IMG/VR virus record: IMGVR_UViG_3300049855_000221
Coordinates: 1-33,961 of that record
Reading direction: 5' to 3' (one strand)
Length of the DNA: 33,961 bases
Source: a virus
The position numbers and the translations under genes are program-made. Every line of letters starts with the position of its first letter. Position 1 is the stretch's first letter. Positions 16,874 through 25,204 of this stretch are shown here, one piece after another. The notes below the pieces were generated by a model. The model was not told where the DNA came from and made no database searches. It saw nothing but the letters and a program-made list of their open reading frames with translations.

Positions 16874-17320
16874 TTAACGAGAACCCTGCTGGATAGCGTA
16901 GTAATACAAACGCGACAAGTTCGCAGTTGCATCGTCAAAAGAGAACCAAGCACCCCTTTGAACGCGCAAAGGAACAGGGAACCAAAGATCACCAGCGGCA
17001 ACACCGCTAGTCGAATATTGGTTATTAAAGTTTGAAGCCTTCCAAACTTTATCAGTGTTCTGTACGTTACCACCACCAGGACCATTCGTAGGAGCGAAAG
17101 TTGAATCAAAGATCGTCCATGTGCTAAATACGGAAGAAGAAGAACATCCCACTCCGTAAATAAGCCCGGGTCCTTCAAATGCCTTAAAGGCACTCGAAGA
17201 GAACTGAATCGTTGACACTTCCACACCATACGACTGAACATCAATAGCTCCGCCTGCGTGCAATTTATTGGCTACACCAAAAGCAAGCAGGCAGATAACG
17301 GGCATCAATATTTTCTTCAT
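16874..17320 (-). CDS. Exported protein adjacent to the capsid gene
   Basis: 148 residues with a clear signal peptide (MKKILMPVICLLAFGVANKLHA) and a strong AGGAGG ribosome site upstream. The mature part is Gly/Ser rich and beta-like, ending in an aromatic-rich region (LYYYAIQQ). It sits immediately after the major capsid gene, where decoration or minor head proteins are usually coded. The signal peptide conflicts with a simple cytoplasmic head role. Confidence 0.55.
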   Translation of the reverse strand: MKKILMPVICLLAFGVANKLHAGGAIDVQSYGVEVSTIQFSSSAFKAFEGPGLIYGVGCSSSSVFSTWTIFDSTFAPTNGPGGGNVQNTDKVWKASNFNNQYSTSGVAAGDLWFPVPLRVQRGAWFSFDDATANLSRLYYYAIQQGSR

Positions 17321-17334
17321 GTTATCCTCCTGTA

Positions 17335-18201
17335 TTATTTGGGTGTATTAATAACTGCAATATGGTCGCCTCTAAGAACTTTTCCGCCATAGAGGTTCGC
17401 CATAAGAACGGCTTTCCCAAGGACTCCGGTAGGAGCCAAGGAAAAACGCTCGTAGTAGTTATTTTTCTGCATCGCAAAAGCAATAGAGCTTTTGTGGAAC
17501 ACAAGGGCCTTATATGTAGTTCCTCCAACAAGCGCTATCTGTTGAGTCATAACAATTTTGCATCCAATCGCCTGGAAACCTAAATTCCCAGAAACAATCG
17601 GAGATTCACGATTCCCACCGAAGGCATAAGCCATCGAGAAGGCCTGATCATCTAAAATATCAATGAGCAAACCCCTCGCTGGAACTGCGACGGTAAGATC
17701 GCTTTGCGGCACTTTGGCTTCCGCCAAACGAAGCAGCGCAACACGAATATTGTTGTTATTAACGGCAACAGGATTAGCTTCAGAGCCAACTGCGGCAAGA
17801 GTGGAACCTTGATATCCAGTAGTCGCAATAAAATTCTCGTATGTTTCTGCAAGAGCTTTAGATGCGCTCTTTGGAAACACGCTATCAGGAGTCCAGAACG
17901 CTTGCCATTCGGCAAGGTTTGTCGCCCCAATAGATACGGTTTTATGCTGATTAACAATCAACTGAACCGTGGTTGGAGTTACGGCGTCAATCGTAAAAGC
18001 ACCAGTGGCCTGGGTAACGTCGCGCGCAACCAACTGCGGTTCAATGGTCATATTAATGATATCGCCAGATTCTTTAACGATTTCAGATTTGCTCAATATT
18101 CGCGGCAACAAGACGCTTTCCGAGTAGCGATACATTTCGATATCCCTATCCCATTTTTCATCAATTGTTGCTGCGTATTCTGTAGCTGTAGCAATAGCCA
18201 T
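17335..18201 (-). CDS. Major capsid protein, HK97-fold type
   Basis: 288 residues with features of the shorter HK97-fold coat proteins: an N-terminal helix (YAATIDEKWDRDIEMYRYSE), then V-K-E-S-G-D-I-I-N-M. Next come a central beta-rich A-domain region and the typical late segments VPARGLLIDILDD and GNLGFQAIGCKIVMTQ. A Gly/Tyr-rich end carries VLMANLYGGKVLRGDHIAV. It lies directly downstream of the scaffold gene. No N-terminal protease-cleaved delta domain is evident, consistent with a separate scaffold. Confidence 0.75.
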   Translation of the reverse strand: MAIATATEYAATIDEKWDRDIEMYRYSESVLLPRILSKSEIVKESGDIINMTIEPQLVARDVTQATGAFTIDAVTPTTVQLIVNQHKTVSIGATNLAEWQAFWTPDSVFPKSASKALAETYENFIATTGYQGSTLAAVGSEANPVAVNNNNIRVALLRLAEAKVPQSDLTVAVPARGLLIDILDDQAFSMAYAFGGNRESPIVSGNLGFQAIGCKIVMTQQIALVGGTTYKALVFHKSSIAFAMQKNNYYERFSLAPTGVLGKAVLMANLYGGKVLRGDHIAVINTPK

Positions 18202-18218
18202 TTTATTTTCCTATATAT

Positions 18219-19043
18219 TTACCTAGAAGCAGCTTGTTCTTTTGCTCTATAGATTTTGTCGGAAAGTTCTTTATATTTTGCCTGAAACGCTGGATCAGAA
18301 GCTTTTGTTGCAACTTCTCTTTCCATTTGTTTAAACTGCGTTTCCAATTCAGCAACGTCCATGGAACCATTCCCGCCATTAACTGGACTGCCAGACCCAG
18401 GAATACCCATACGGCTCTTTTTAGGAGCTAATGGAGTTTTTTCTTCCTTTTGGTTTTTAATTTCTTCATATACTTTGTCAAAAGCCTTGAGTTTGTCTGA
18501 ATAACTGTCAAACCAAGGGTTTTCTTCAATATACTCAAGAAATTTATCTGTCAACCCTTCCTCTTCGAGCTTGCTGCGTCTTTTTTCCAATTCATTGTTC
18601 AACGCTTCCTCTTCTCTACGAGCCGATTCCTCAGCCCATATTTTCTTAACATCTTCAGCCGTTAAGCCTTTCGCATTTTGGAGAATTTCTTCTCTTAATT
18701 GCGCTAATGTTTTTCCAAGTCCGGTTTTTAAAATCTCTTCATCCCGATACTCTTTGAAGGAAGGTTTAGTTTCAGCGGGGACATTTTTTTCTGCCAAGAG
18801 CCTTTTGATTTCCGCCAGTTCTGCGCGCAAAGCTCGAGTTTCTTGTCTTTGTCTTGCAAAATCTGATGGCCTCCCGTTGATACTATTACTTTGTTTTGGC
18901 TTCGATGCCTCGACCTTGGCAACGGTTTCCGGTTTCTCCTGAACAGCAACTTGCGTCGCTGGTCCAGCAGACTGCGTATCCGATTTAACGGATTCACCCT
19001 GTTCGGGAACGGGGGTGGTATTTGTTTGTAGTTCTTCGCTCAT
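18219..19043 (-). CDS. Capsid scaffolding protein
   Basis: 274 residues, highly charged (Lys, Glu and Gln rich) and helical, with a disordered Thr/Pro/Ser N-terminus. A long coiled coil runs across the middle (RRSKLEEEGLTDKFLEYIEE); a short helical basic C-terminus ends it (YKELSDKIYRAKEQAASR). Scaffolds of this size and composition immediately precede the coat gene in podovirus-like genomes, exactly the arrangement seen here. A hairpin overlaps the region just before its ribosome site. Confidence 0.7.
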   Translation of the reverse strand: MSEELQTNTTPVPEQGESVKSDTQSAGPATQVAVQEKPETVAKVEASKPKQSNSINGRPSDFARQRQETRALRAELAEIKRLLAEKNVPAETKPSFKEYRDEEILKTGLGKTLAQLREEILQNAKGLTAEDVKKIWAEESARREEEALNNELEKRRSKLEEEGLTDKFLEYIEENPWFDSYSDKLKAFDKVYEEIKNQKEEKTPLAPKKSRMGIPGSGSPVNGGNGSMDVAELETQFKQMEREVATKASDPAFQAKYKELSDKIYRAKEQAASR

Positions 19044-19052
19044 TTTAGTCTC

Positions 19053-19076
19053 CTTAGCATGAGATGCCTCACTAAG
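19053..19076 (-). promoter_or_regulatory. Hairpin at the scaffold ribosome binding site
   Basis: CTTAG/CTAAG (5 bp) and TGAG/CTCA (4 bp) nest around a 4-base loop. On the minus strand the 3' arm runs directly into GGAG before ATG 19043, so the stem could limit scaffold translation. Inferred from sequence only. Confidence 0.35.
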
Positions 19077-19121
19077 CGAACAGTTTTCTCTGCTCCGCTT
19101 CGTGGAATATGTAACAAATCG

Positions 19122-19619
19122 TTATCTTGGCCAATCAATGTAATCCCAAAGAATTCGCAATTTAGCAGGAACATCACCTGTAGTCCTAAAAGACCAACCT
19201 AATGGAGTCCCTGAACCAGTAGAAGTATAAACTTGACCACGAGGAGTTGATAAATAAGTACCAGAATCAATAAGATTTAAAAATATTCCGTCACCAGTTG
19301 TGGGAAATATCGTTGGTAAACCTCCGCCATAAGCAGGCATTGTTGAACCTGAATAATATCTAAAGTTCATTCCTGCATTTGTGCTACCCATTTGCTGAAA
19401 TGAAATTGAGGAGTTTAAGCCAGGGCTTGATACTTGAACATAACCAATAACAATTGCCCCCGTTGTCATCCAAATCCAATCGCTATTAGATGCAGTTTCA
19501 GAACTTTGCCATATTTTTTTAAGCCCAAAATTACCAGTAACTCCTTCGTCGTTTCCAGCAGCAAACAGACTGGAACCAAACAACATTAACCCAACAATAA
19601 ATACAGCGATTTTTCTCAT
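19122..19619 (-). CDS. Exported protein of unknown function in the head module
   Basis: 165 residues with a signal peptide (MRKIAVFIVGLMLFGSSLFA) and a beta-rich mature part rich in Ser, Thr, Gly and Trp. It ends in LRILWDYIDWPR. It lies between portal-proximal and scaffold genes, far from the fibres, making it the most upstream of the seven signal-bearing proteins in the virion block. I recognise no family. Confidence 0.55.
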   Translation of the reverse strand: MRKIAVFIVGLMLFGSSLFAAGNDEGVTGNFGLKKIWQSSETASNSDWIWMTTGAIVIGYVQVSSPGLNSSISFQQMGSTNAGMNFRYYSGSTMPAYGGGLPTIFPTTGDGIFLNLIDSGTYLSTPRGQVYTSTGSGTPLGWSFRTTGDVPAKLRILWDYIDWPR

Positions 19620-19969
19620 TAGACTCCTCCTATATTTAATTTTAAATCCGATTGAAAATTATTCTTCTCAGCCACTTCACGTTCCATCTGTTTATCTGCC
19701 CTGGCAACAACCATTTCAGCTAACGCAAACCCATCATCATATCCGCTGCGTTTAGCCGTTAAAATCTGAATCATAGAATGTTTATCTTTATCCAATATCC
19801 ACTTGTTTTCAGTTTTAAAGAATTCCTCTCTTGTCGCTTCATAATATTTTTCAAGAGTTTTCCAACCTGGATGCTGCATCATCGACTTAATTTTGAAAGC
19901 GTCATCCAAATCATTCTTCTCAAGAATAAGTCTTGGCTGCATATTCTTTTCATCAAAACCGTATCGCAT
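19619..19969 (-). CDS. Hypothetical 116-residue protein after the portal gene
   Basis: A charged, helical protein (Lys/Asp/Glu rich) with no signal or membrane helix. Overlapping bases join it to the portal upstream and to the exported protein downstream. It resembles small head-assembly proteins by position only. Confidence 0.5.
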   Translation of the reverse strand: MRYGFDEKNMQPRLILEKNDLDDAFKIKSMMQHPGWKTLEKYYEATREEFFKTENKWILDKDKHSMIQILTAKRSGYDDGFALAEMVVARADKQMEREVAEKNNFQSDLKLNIGGV

Positions 19970-21915
19970 TAGATACCTCCCTGATTAACTGATCCGCCCA
20001 CTGGTCCAACAGGAGTCGATTGAACTGCCAATCCATTAGCCGTCTGCGGTGGTGTTCCTTGGCCTGCTTCACTTGCAATCTCGTTACCCGCGCTAGATAA
20101 AGAACCGCTGCCGGCAGGACTCCGACCACTCAATTGGTTCATACGGCTGTTATATTCAATAGAATCAGCTATGTTAACTTGATTTTCAAGTAGTCTTGGA
20201 TCAATACCTAATTCTCTAAATATTTCTTTAGATAAATGGTTTGAACCGTTAATAACAATCTGTTCAGGTATCATTTGCCTTATACTGGAAAGCAATTGAA
20301 ATGCTTGAGTCAATTTTCCAATACGTTCCGGACGATAATCGCTATCTGAAGATGTTTTCCAACGTATTCCAATAGATTTAGGAAGATTAACTCTGCTGTA
20401 TGCACGATATTCGGGTTTATTGTTACCGCTTAAAGAAACCCATATCTCTGCATCAAGGTTGTTTAAATTGTTTAAGTGACAATCTTCAAAATGTTCCCGA
20501 CCTAAAGTCTCTGAGAATATCTCTCCATGAACCGACTGCTGCCTGACAGCTTCATTTTGAGCTAAAGAACTTTCCGTAGCAGAAGCGCCAGTAACTTGCG
20601 CCTGTAACGTAGTCGAAGCACCCGTAGTAGACCTGAAATCTTCACGAAGCTGGTTTATAAGATTGATTGCATATGCAATACCGTTGATATCCGGGCTAAA
20701 CGGTTTAATGGAAGTGTTTATATCTTCCACTTCAATCATGTTTAACGGTTTAACATTCAACTGGCTTTGTTTAATACCGGAATATGAACTAACTAAGAAC
20801 TGGTTAAACAAACTCAAAGTAGAAGTATCGGAAGCATTGGAGGTCATAAAGTCCATGCTTAATTGAGCTTTTTTACCGATTTTCGGTACTCCGTAACCCA
20901 GCGGCTCTAATTCAAATCGTTTGTAGACAGCGGTTTTAAACCTCGTATGCCAATCGCCATACTGTGTTGGATAACCGGCAATCATGCTGTTTCCATTCAT
21001 AATCTTAAAAGTAAAATCAACATTAGCCGGATTCTGGTCAGGATCACCTTCAGAAATCCACAAATCTTCAATAAGCGAAGTCTTTAAACAAGACTTATTT
21101 AACCTGCCATGATAATTAATTACTTCATTTAGCCCAGTTTCCTGTTCTCCGTACCCAGCCCGAGACTTACGTTCCTGAATGTTAGCCCACGCATCCAGGT
21201 TATTCCTCGTACCGGAATTCTTTAACTCTAAATTTTTATTTATCTCATCAACGTCATACGTCTCTGTATCATTCTCTGCCATGTCCACAACAGCATAATC
21301 AGTCAAATAATCGCAGTTCGCAATATAGTGGCTCTCATCAATCGTTGACCGGCTCGTGTCAAAATACGTCTTAATTAATGGGCTAATAACAAAATCTGTA
21401 GCTTCAAAATATTTCCTTCCAGTAATAGGTTTCTGCACCCACGGCTGCTCAACAACAACAGCTCCAAACGTAGCTAATGAACGCAATACGTTTAACAGCT
21501 TCTCCTTATAATGAGTCGCTGACTTCTGTTTAATTAAAATCTGTTCTACGGCATACAAATCTTCCGAAGATAACTGTATACCGTTCTCGTCTAATCCTGA
21601 AGCAATAACTTCAAAGAACGGATCTTTAGATGTCATTACCCTGAACCAGAACGTCGCCAACGTCTCTATACCGCGATGTGTCTCTCCAGTCCGTGAATTA
21701 AAAAGGTTTCTGTTGTCTCTGTTAGATTTAGCTCTCCGCACACGCCAAAAATCAGCGTATTCCTGATACTCACTAGAAAACCCAGACATACTCGCCTGAC
21801 ATTTGCGAATATTCTCGTTCATTATAAATTCAACAATCTTATTCTTGTCTTGCTCAGAATGACGAGCTAAGGAAAAAGGTTGCGGAATTATTACGTTAAA
21901 AGATATCTGTTCCAT
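19969..21915 (-). CDS. Portal protein (podovirus-type head-tail connector)
   Basis: 648 residues. The N-terminus has conserved-looking portal elements: a helical start with SEYQEYADFWR, then a stem-domain region around FNSRTGETHRGIETLATFWF and MTSKDPFFEV. Later come APVVDE-like connector segments and the wing/crown-type disordered Gly/Pro-rich C-terminus (SPAGSGSLSS, TPPQTANGL). The length, and the position just after terminase, match the large portals of short-tailed phages. It forms the dodecameric DNA gate at the capsid vertex. Confidence 0.75.
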   Translation of the reverse strand: MEQISFNVIIPQPFSLARHSEQDKNKIVEFIMNENIRKCQASMSGFSSEYQEYADFWRVRRAKSNRDNRNLFNSRTGETHRGIETLATFWFRVMTSKDPFFEVIASGLDENGIQLSSEDLYAVEQILIKQKSATHYKEKLLNVLRSLATFGAVVVEQPWVQKPITGRKYFEATDFVISPLIKTYFDTSRSTIDESHYIANCDYLTDYAVVDMAENDTETYDVDEINKNLELKNSGTRNNLDAWANIQERKSRAGYGEQETGLNEVINYHGRLNKSCLKTSLIEDLWISEGDPDQNPANVDFTFKIMNGNSMIAGYPTQYGDWHTRFKTAVYKRFELEPLGYGVPKIGKKAQLSMDFMTSNASDTSTLSLFNQFLVSSYSGIKQSQLNVKPLNMIEVEDINTSIKPFSPDINGIAYAINLINQLREDFRSTTGASTTLQAQVTGASATESSLAQNEAVRQQSVHGEIFSETLGREHFEDCHLNNLNNLDAEIWVSLSGNNKPEYRAYSRVNLPKSIGIRWKTSSDSDYRPERIGKLTQAFQLLSSIRQMIPEQIVINGSNHLSKEIFRELGIDPRLLENQVNIADSIEYNSRMNQLSGRSPAGSGSLSSAGNEIASEAGQGTPPQTANGLAVQSTPVGPVGGSVNQGGI

Positions 21916-21917
21916 TT

Positions 21918-22109
21918 TTATTCAGACTCTTTTTCACCGGAATAACAAAGCTTCTTAATTAATGTGTCTACCAACTGCTTATCTTCACCTTCCAACATCT
22001 TGTACATTCCCATAACGTCCATTTCATCGCCTTCTTCACAGGAATAGTAATCTTTTTCTTCAACTTCATTATCTTTTGTCGTGTCCTTCATTCTCTCTGA
22101 TAGTTTCAT
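21918..22109 (-). CDS. Small acidic hypothetical protein
   Basis: 63 residues, very rich in Glu and Asp, with two Cys and a helical C-terminus. It lies between terminase and portal with 2-base spacing to the portal start. A good GGAGG precedes ATG 22109. Role unknown; perhaps a small assembly factor. Confidence 0.5.
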   Translation of the reverse strand: MKLSERMKDTTKDNEVEEKDYYSCEEGDEMDVMGMYKMLEGEDKQLVDTLIKKLCYSGEKESE

Positions 22110-22124
22110 TTAATTCCTCCGCTT

Positions 22125-23501
22125 TTAAATAGCCGCAGCTTCCTTTTCTATCCAATTCATCTTAAAATCGTTAGGCCGATAATCAGCGTTATCTTTAGTC
22201 TGCACTGATAACCACTTCGCCATATCCATTGTCATTTCATTCTTGCTAAAATTACCATCAGGAACATTATCTAGTTCCCTTAACTTGCTCATATCCATTC
22301 CGTACATATAGTCATTAATACGAACCAAGGCGTACCTTAAGGCGTCTGTGCCATCATCATTAAGCTTATCTTCCCAAGTTAAATGGCTAAACTCCCAAAT
22401 CAAGTCTTTACATTTAGGATCAATCTTTAAACGTCCCATCTTTAAAAACGTGTTCACAATGTCGTAACCGCGAGACCTGTTATCTCCAGGAATACAATGC
22501 AATCCGTTGCGGTTCCATTCATCAATCTCGCGCATAGATACAATCTTGTCCCGTTTAGTCGTAGAAGGATCAATGACGCACATATCTATTTTTTTATTTC
22601 CGTTACGTTTTTTAATTTCTGTTACAACGTCTCTGATAATTGCGCCTGAACGGTAACATTCATCCGTTACATACACCATCCGCTCATTCAAATCCACATT
22701 CAACCACACACAAGTAGAAGGATGGCTGCCAGCAATACCAGAATCTAAACCTAAATATAAGGAAAGTTCATTATTTCCTTGGTATTTACCTATATTCCTA
22801 TTAAAGTCAAACTCCGGAAACCGCATCCCGCCTCGTTCTGTAGGCAAAGCCATGATCTCACGGTTATACTTATATTCCGGCATACTGGCTTTAAGACGTT
22901 CCAACTGCTTCCTGTCCAAGTGAGGGTTATCCCAAGAAGTGAAATGAAACGCTGACCACTCAACATCACCAGCAATCTCCCTCCGTTTAGCGTCATCATG
23001 CAACTCCGTAAACCAATTTGTACCACATTCCGGAGGAGTCGAATAAAAGTGACAAAAACCGTTCTTTTTTGCCAAACGCAACTGTATGACATCTTCCCAT
23101 ACCGCCCGATCCAACATGGCCGCCTCGTCCATTATTACCCCGTCTAAAGGCACACCACGCAACGTATCATAATGATCAGCTCCCTTAAGCACCAACATAG
23201 AACCGCTAATCAAAAAGACAGTTAAATCATCCTCTCTAGGCTTCTTCAACACATACTGCGGAGGTAATGACAACTTCAATCTTCCCCATACAATGTCCTT
23301 AGCCATCCCATAAGTAGGACAGATATACCAAAACACACCGTTCTTCTTCCCTAACCCACTCTGAATCAAATCAAAAATGGCCAATTCAGTCTTCCCAAAT
23401 TGACCACCTAACATAGATACCTTGAACCGAGCAGTATTCTGATGTATTAAGTTCTGCTTTTCATGTAGTATCGTGTTTAACTTAACTATTTGCTGATCCA
23501 T
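22125..23501 (-). CDS. terL: Terminase large subunit
   Basis: About 458 residues. The ATPase motifs are a Walker A GGQFGKTE (about residue 32-39), Walker B VIMDEAA and a coupling motif FYSTPPE. The nuclease domain starts with YLGLDSG; further acidic motifs are CVIDPSTTKRD and GTDALRYAL. This is the packaging motor with an RNase H-fold nuclease that cuts concatemers. The Walker A departs from the usual GGRGSGKS by having Gln-Phe in place of Arg-Gly-Ser. I chose ATG 23501, 5 bases after AAAGGG; the GTG at 23507 overlaps that site. A structured non-coding segment lies directly upstream. Confidence 0.9.
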   Translation of the reverse strand: MDQQIVKLNTILHEKQNLIHQNTARFKVSMLGGQFGKTELAIFDLIQSGLGKKNGVFWYICPTYGMAKDIVWGRLKLSLPPQYVLKKPREDDLTVFLISGSMLVLKGADHYDTLRGVPLDGVIMDEAAMLDRAVWEDVIQLRLAKKNGFCHFYSTPPECGTNWFTELHDDAKRREIAGDVEWSAFHFTSWDNPHLDRKQLERLKASMPEYKYNREIMALPTERGGMRFPEFDFNRNIGKYQGNNELSLYLGLDSGIAGSHPSTCVWLNVDLNERMVYVTDECYRSGAIIRDVVTEIKKRNGNKKIDMCVIDPSTTKRDKIVSMREIDEWNRNGLHCIPGDNRSRGYDIVNTFLKMGRLKIDPKCKDLIWEFSHLTWEDKLNDDGTDALRYALVRINDYMYGMDMSKLRELDNVPDGNFSKNEMTMDMAKWLSVQTKDNADYRPNDFKMNWIEKEAAAI

Positions 23502-23518
23502 TATCACCCTTTAAAATC

Positions 23519-23717
23519 GTGCTGGCAGTATTTAGCTCACGTTTCTATATAGACTGTTTACTAAGCAATCAACTGCCAGCCACAAATTCATTCCAGGGAA
23601 TCAAAACAGGAAGTAAGAAAGATAATCAGACCATTCGCCTCAACTCCCTGGAATAGAGAAACCCACGATCAAGTAAGTTCCCCAAATTTGTTGGGAACCG
23701 TTTTTGATCGTGGGTTT
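23519..23717. other. Three consecutive stem-loops upstream of the terminase large subunit gene
   Basis: Three perfect inverted-repeat pairs follow each other. The first is GCTGGCAG at 23521-23528 with CTGCCAGC at 23573-23580. The second is ATTCCAGGGA at 23590-23599 with TCCCTGGAAT at 23645-23654. The third is a 14-base pair, 23659-23672 with 23704-23717 (core CCCACGATCAA). The third encloses a further hairpin (GTTCCC/GGGAAC, 23677-23698). Each unit spans about 60 bases. There is no ORF here. A packaging site, structured 5' UTR, small RNA or bidirectional terminator are all possible. Confidence 0.6.
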
Positions 23718-23722
23718 TAATT

Positions 23723-23753
23723 TACTTCTAAAATACTTCTAATTTACTTCTAA
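23723..23753. repeat. Three 11-base direct repeats
   Basis: TACTTCTAA begins at 23723, 23734 and 23745, exactly 11 bases apart, with AA or TT between copies. The period is about one helical turn, so a protein could bind all copies on one face. The block lies at the end of a small minus-strand ORF and next to the stem-loops. Confidence 0.6.
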
Positions 23754-23896
23754 TATTTTGGCTTTTTAGGCTTTTTCTTAATGTTCATCCTCATCTCTTT
23801 CCTTATCTGCTTAATCTCATCCAACATTGCTGGTATAAATACCATAAACTCATCGTTCCCATTGTATGCAAATTCCGTATAACTCCTCCACTTCAT
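23750..23896 (-). CDS. 48-residue basic peptide before the terminase leader
   Basis: The ATG overlaps the stop of the upstream 42-residue ORF (ATGA). The product starts MKWRSYTEFAYNGND and ends in a Lys/Pro-rich tail (KKKPKKPKY). No family is seen. Coupling and coding-like composition give moderate support. No separate strong ribosome site is visible. Confidence 0.4.
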   Translation of the reverse strand: MKWRSYTEFAYNGNDEFMVFIPAMLDEIKQIRKEMRMNIKKKPKKPKY

Positions 23897-24021
23897 CTCT
23901 TTAACAACCTGCAGTAAAATTTAAAAAATCTATTTATATACCGCTCAATCCCATACAAAGCCCAATCAGGACACTGAATATTAAACATACCACTAACCAT
24001 CTTAAAATTACACCTAAACAT
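23893..24021 (-). CDS. 42-residue hypothetical peptide
   Basis: ATG 24021 follows TTTAGGTAT, a modest ribosome site. The peptide contains FNIQCPDWALYGIERYINRF and is basic and aromatic. Its stop overlaps the start of the next small ORF. Evidence is limited to the overlap and position between the terminase genes. Confidence 0.35.
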   Translation of the reverse strand: MFRCNFKMVSGMFNIQCPDWALYGIERYINRFFKFYCRLLKR

Positions 24022-24057
24022 ATACCTAAATAACTCTTTTAAAAAAATATACGTACA

Positions 24058-24480
24058 TCACCGACTCCCATTCCCCTGCCTAACATCAAACGTCATCCCT
24101 ATACCAACATTCGTCACACCTTCATTCAACAAACCCTTTACCTTAGCTAAAATCTTCAAACTGTCCCTCTGCCCCTCATCCATCCTCTCTATCTTCTCTA
24201 TATCCTTTATCAACCTCTGCTCTATCACTTCCTTCGTATACCCCCTCCGCTTTAACTCCATCCTAACATACCCCTGTATCCACGGTATACTCAATATCTT
24301 CTTTATCGCCCTTACCTTGTAATTACCCCTAACCGCCCTCTCACACTCATCATACCTACCAGTCTTTATCCATGTATCAATTATAGTCCTATGATACCAG
24401 TTAACCCTATTCCCTCCTATTACCTCGGGAACTCCAAGTGTATTCCCCAACTGCTCTTCTGTCAATGTTAATGTCTTCAT
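24058..24480 (-). CDS. terS: Terminase small subunit
   Basis: 140 residues, helical, with the family's DNA-binding layout: YHRTIIDTWIKTGRYDECERAVR, then an HTH-like A-x-KKILSIPWIQGYV and a helical oligomerisation region (EVIEQRLIKDIEKIERMDEG). The pattern of a helix-turn-helix followed by x-P-x-[IV]-x-x-[YF] is typical of terminase small subunits, which recognise the packaging site and load the large subunit. It lies at the upstream end of the packaging operon. Confidence 0.7.
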   Translation of the reverse strand: MKTLTLTEEQLGNTLGVPEVIGGNRVNWYHRTIIDTWIKTGRYDECERAVRGNYKVRAIKKILSIPWIQGYVRMELKRRGYTKEVIEQRLIKDIEKIERMDEGQRDSLKILAKVKGLLNEGVTNVGIGMTFDVRQGNGSR

Positions 24481-24735
24481 GTCAAATAAAGCCCGTTTCT
24501 GTTAGTTTAAACACCATTACAATCGATTGCTTAATACTTCTTTTATCTATTTCTCGATTTACGTCTTTTGTCCCTTCGTGGCTAACCACAATTATCAAGG
24601 GTGGGGTCAAACACCTACCCCTATACGTATACCCACACCTACAACTATTAACAACTATTTACCATGAATAATCAACTATTTTGTTACTTAGTACTGATAA
24701 CTATCATTATGTTACGTTAATAACGAAGGTGGTGA

Positions 24736-25029
24736 TTATTTACCTAAATCTATACTTTTCTCATCCTCTTGTAACATAAATGTAACATTTTTATTAATAT
24801 CATCCCATATTGTCCGCATCACATCTACTGGTATAAATAATCCTTTACTCGTCGGCAACCACTTGCCGCCTTGAATAGCCTCTGTCGTCTTAATCCAATG
24901 CCTTAAATTAATATATTTTTTATTGATATGATTAGTCCACGAAAGTATTAGCTTACGATTATTATCAAGATAATACTCTGCTACATCATTACTTACATAA
25001 CTATCGGGGTTAGCTTTATATTTATTCAT
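24736..25029 (-). CDS. PC4-like (transcriptional coactivator p15) DNA-binding protein
   Basis: 97 residues. Residues 27-80 match the PC4/p15 pattern of strand, strand with I-N-[IL]-R-x-W, a lysine-glycine turn and final helix: LILSWTNHINKKYINLRHWI, then KWLPTSKGLFIP and VDVMRTIWDDI. PC4-type proteins bind single-stranded or melted DNA and can modulate transcription or replication. It is the first gene of the leftward operon, next to the control region, fitting a regulator. The family call is by eye from a short domain. Confidence 0.5.
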   Translation of the reverse strand: MNKYKANPDSYVSNDVAEYYLDNNRKLILSWTNHINKKYINLRHWIKTTEAIQGGKWLPTSKGLFIPVDVMRTIWDDINKNVTFMLQEDEKSIDLGK

Positions 25030-25079
25030 TTTTCATTAATGTAACAAAAATGTAAAAAGCGACTCCATGAAAAGGATTT

Positions 25080-25098
25080 CTATAGCTAGATGCTATAG
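25080..25098. promoter_or_regulatory. Perfect inverted repeat upstream of the PC4-like gene
   Basis: CTATAGC, 5-base spacer TAGAT, GCTATAG, about 50 bases upstream of the gene start. It could be an operator or an RNA hairpin in the leader. Confidence 0.45.
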
Positions 25099-25204
25099 TT
25101 GTTGTTATTTATAGACCTGATATCAAGTACACTGATACTTTGTCTTTCTTTTTTTTATTTTAGAATTAATTAAAAAGAAAAAAATTAATGTTTTTATAGC
25201 GTTT

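Noticed and set aside
24438-24671. Plus-strand ORF opposite the terminase small subunit start
   Set aside because: It overlaps a well supported minus-strand gene, lacks a ribosome site and has no recognisable sequence.
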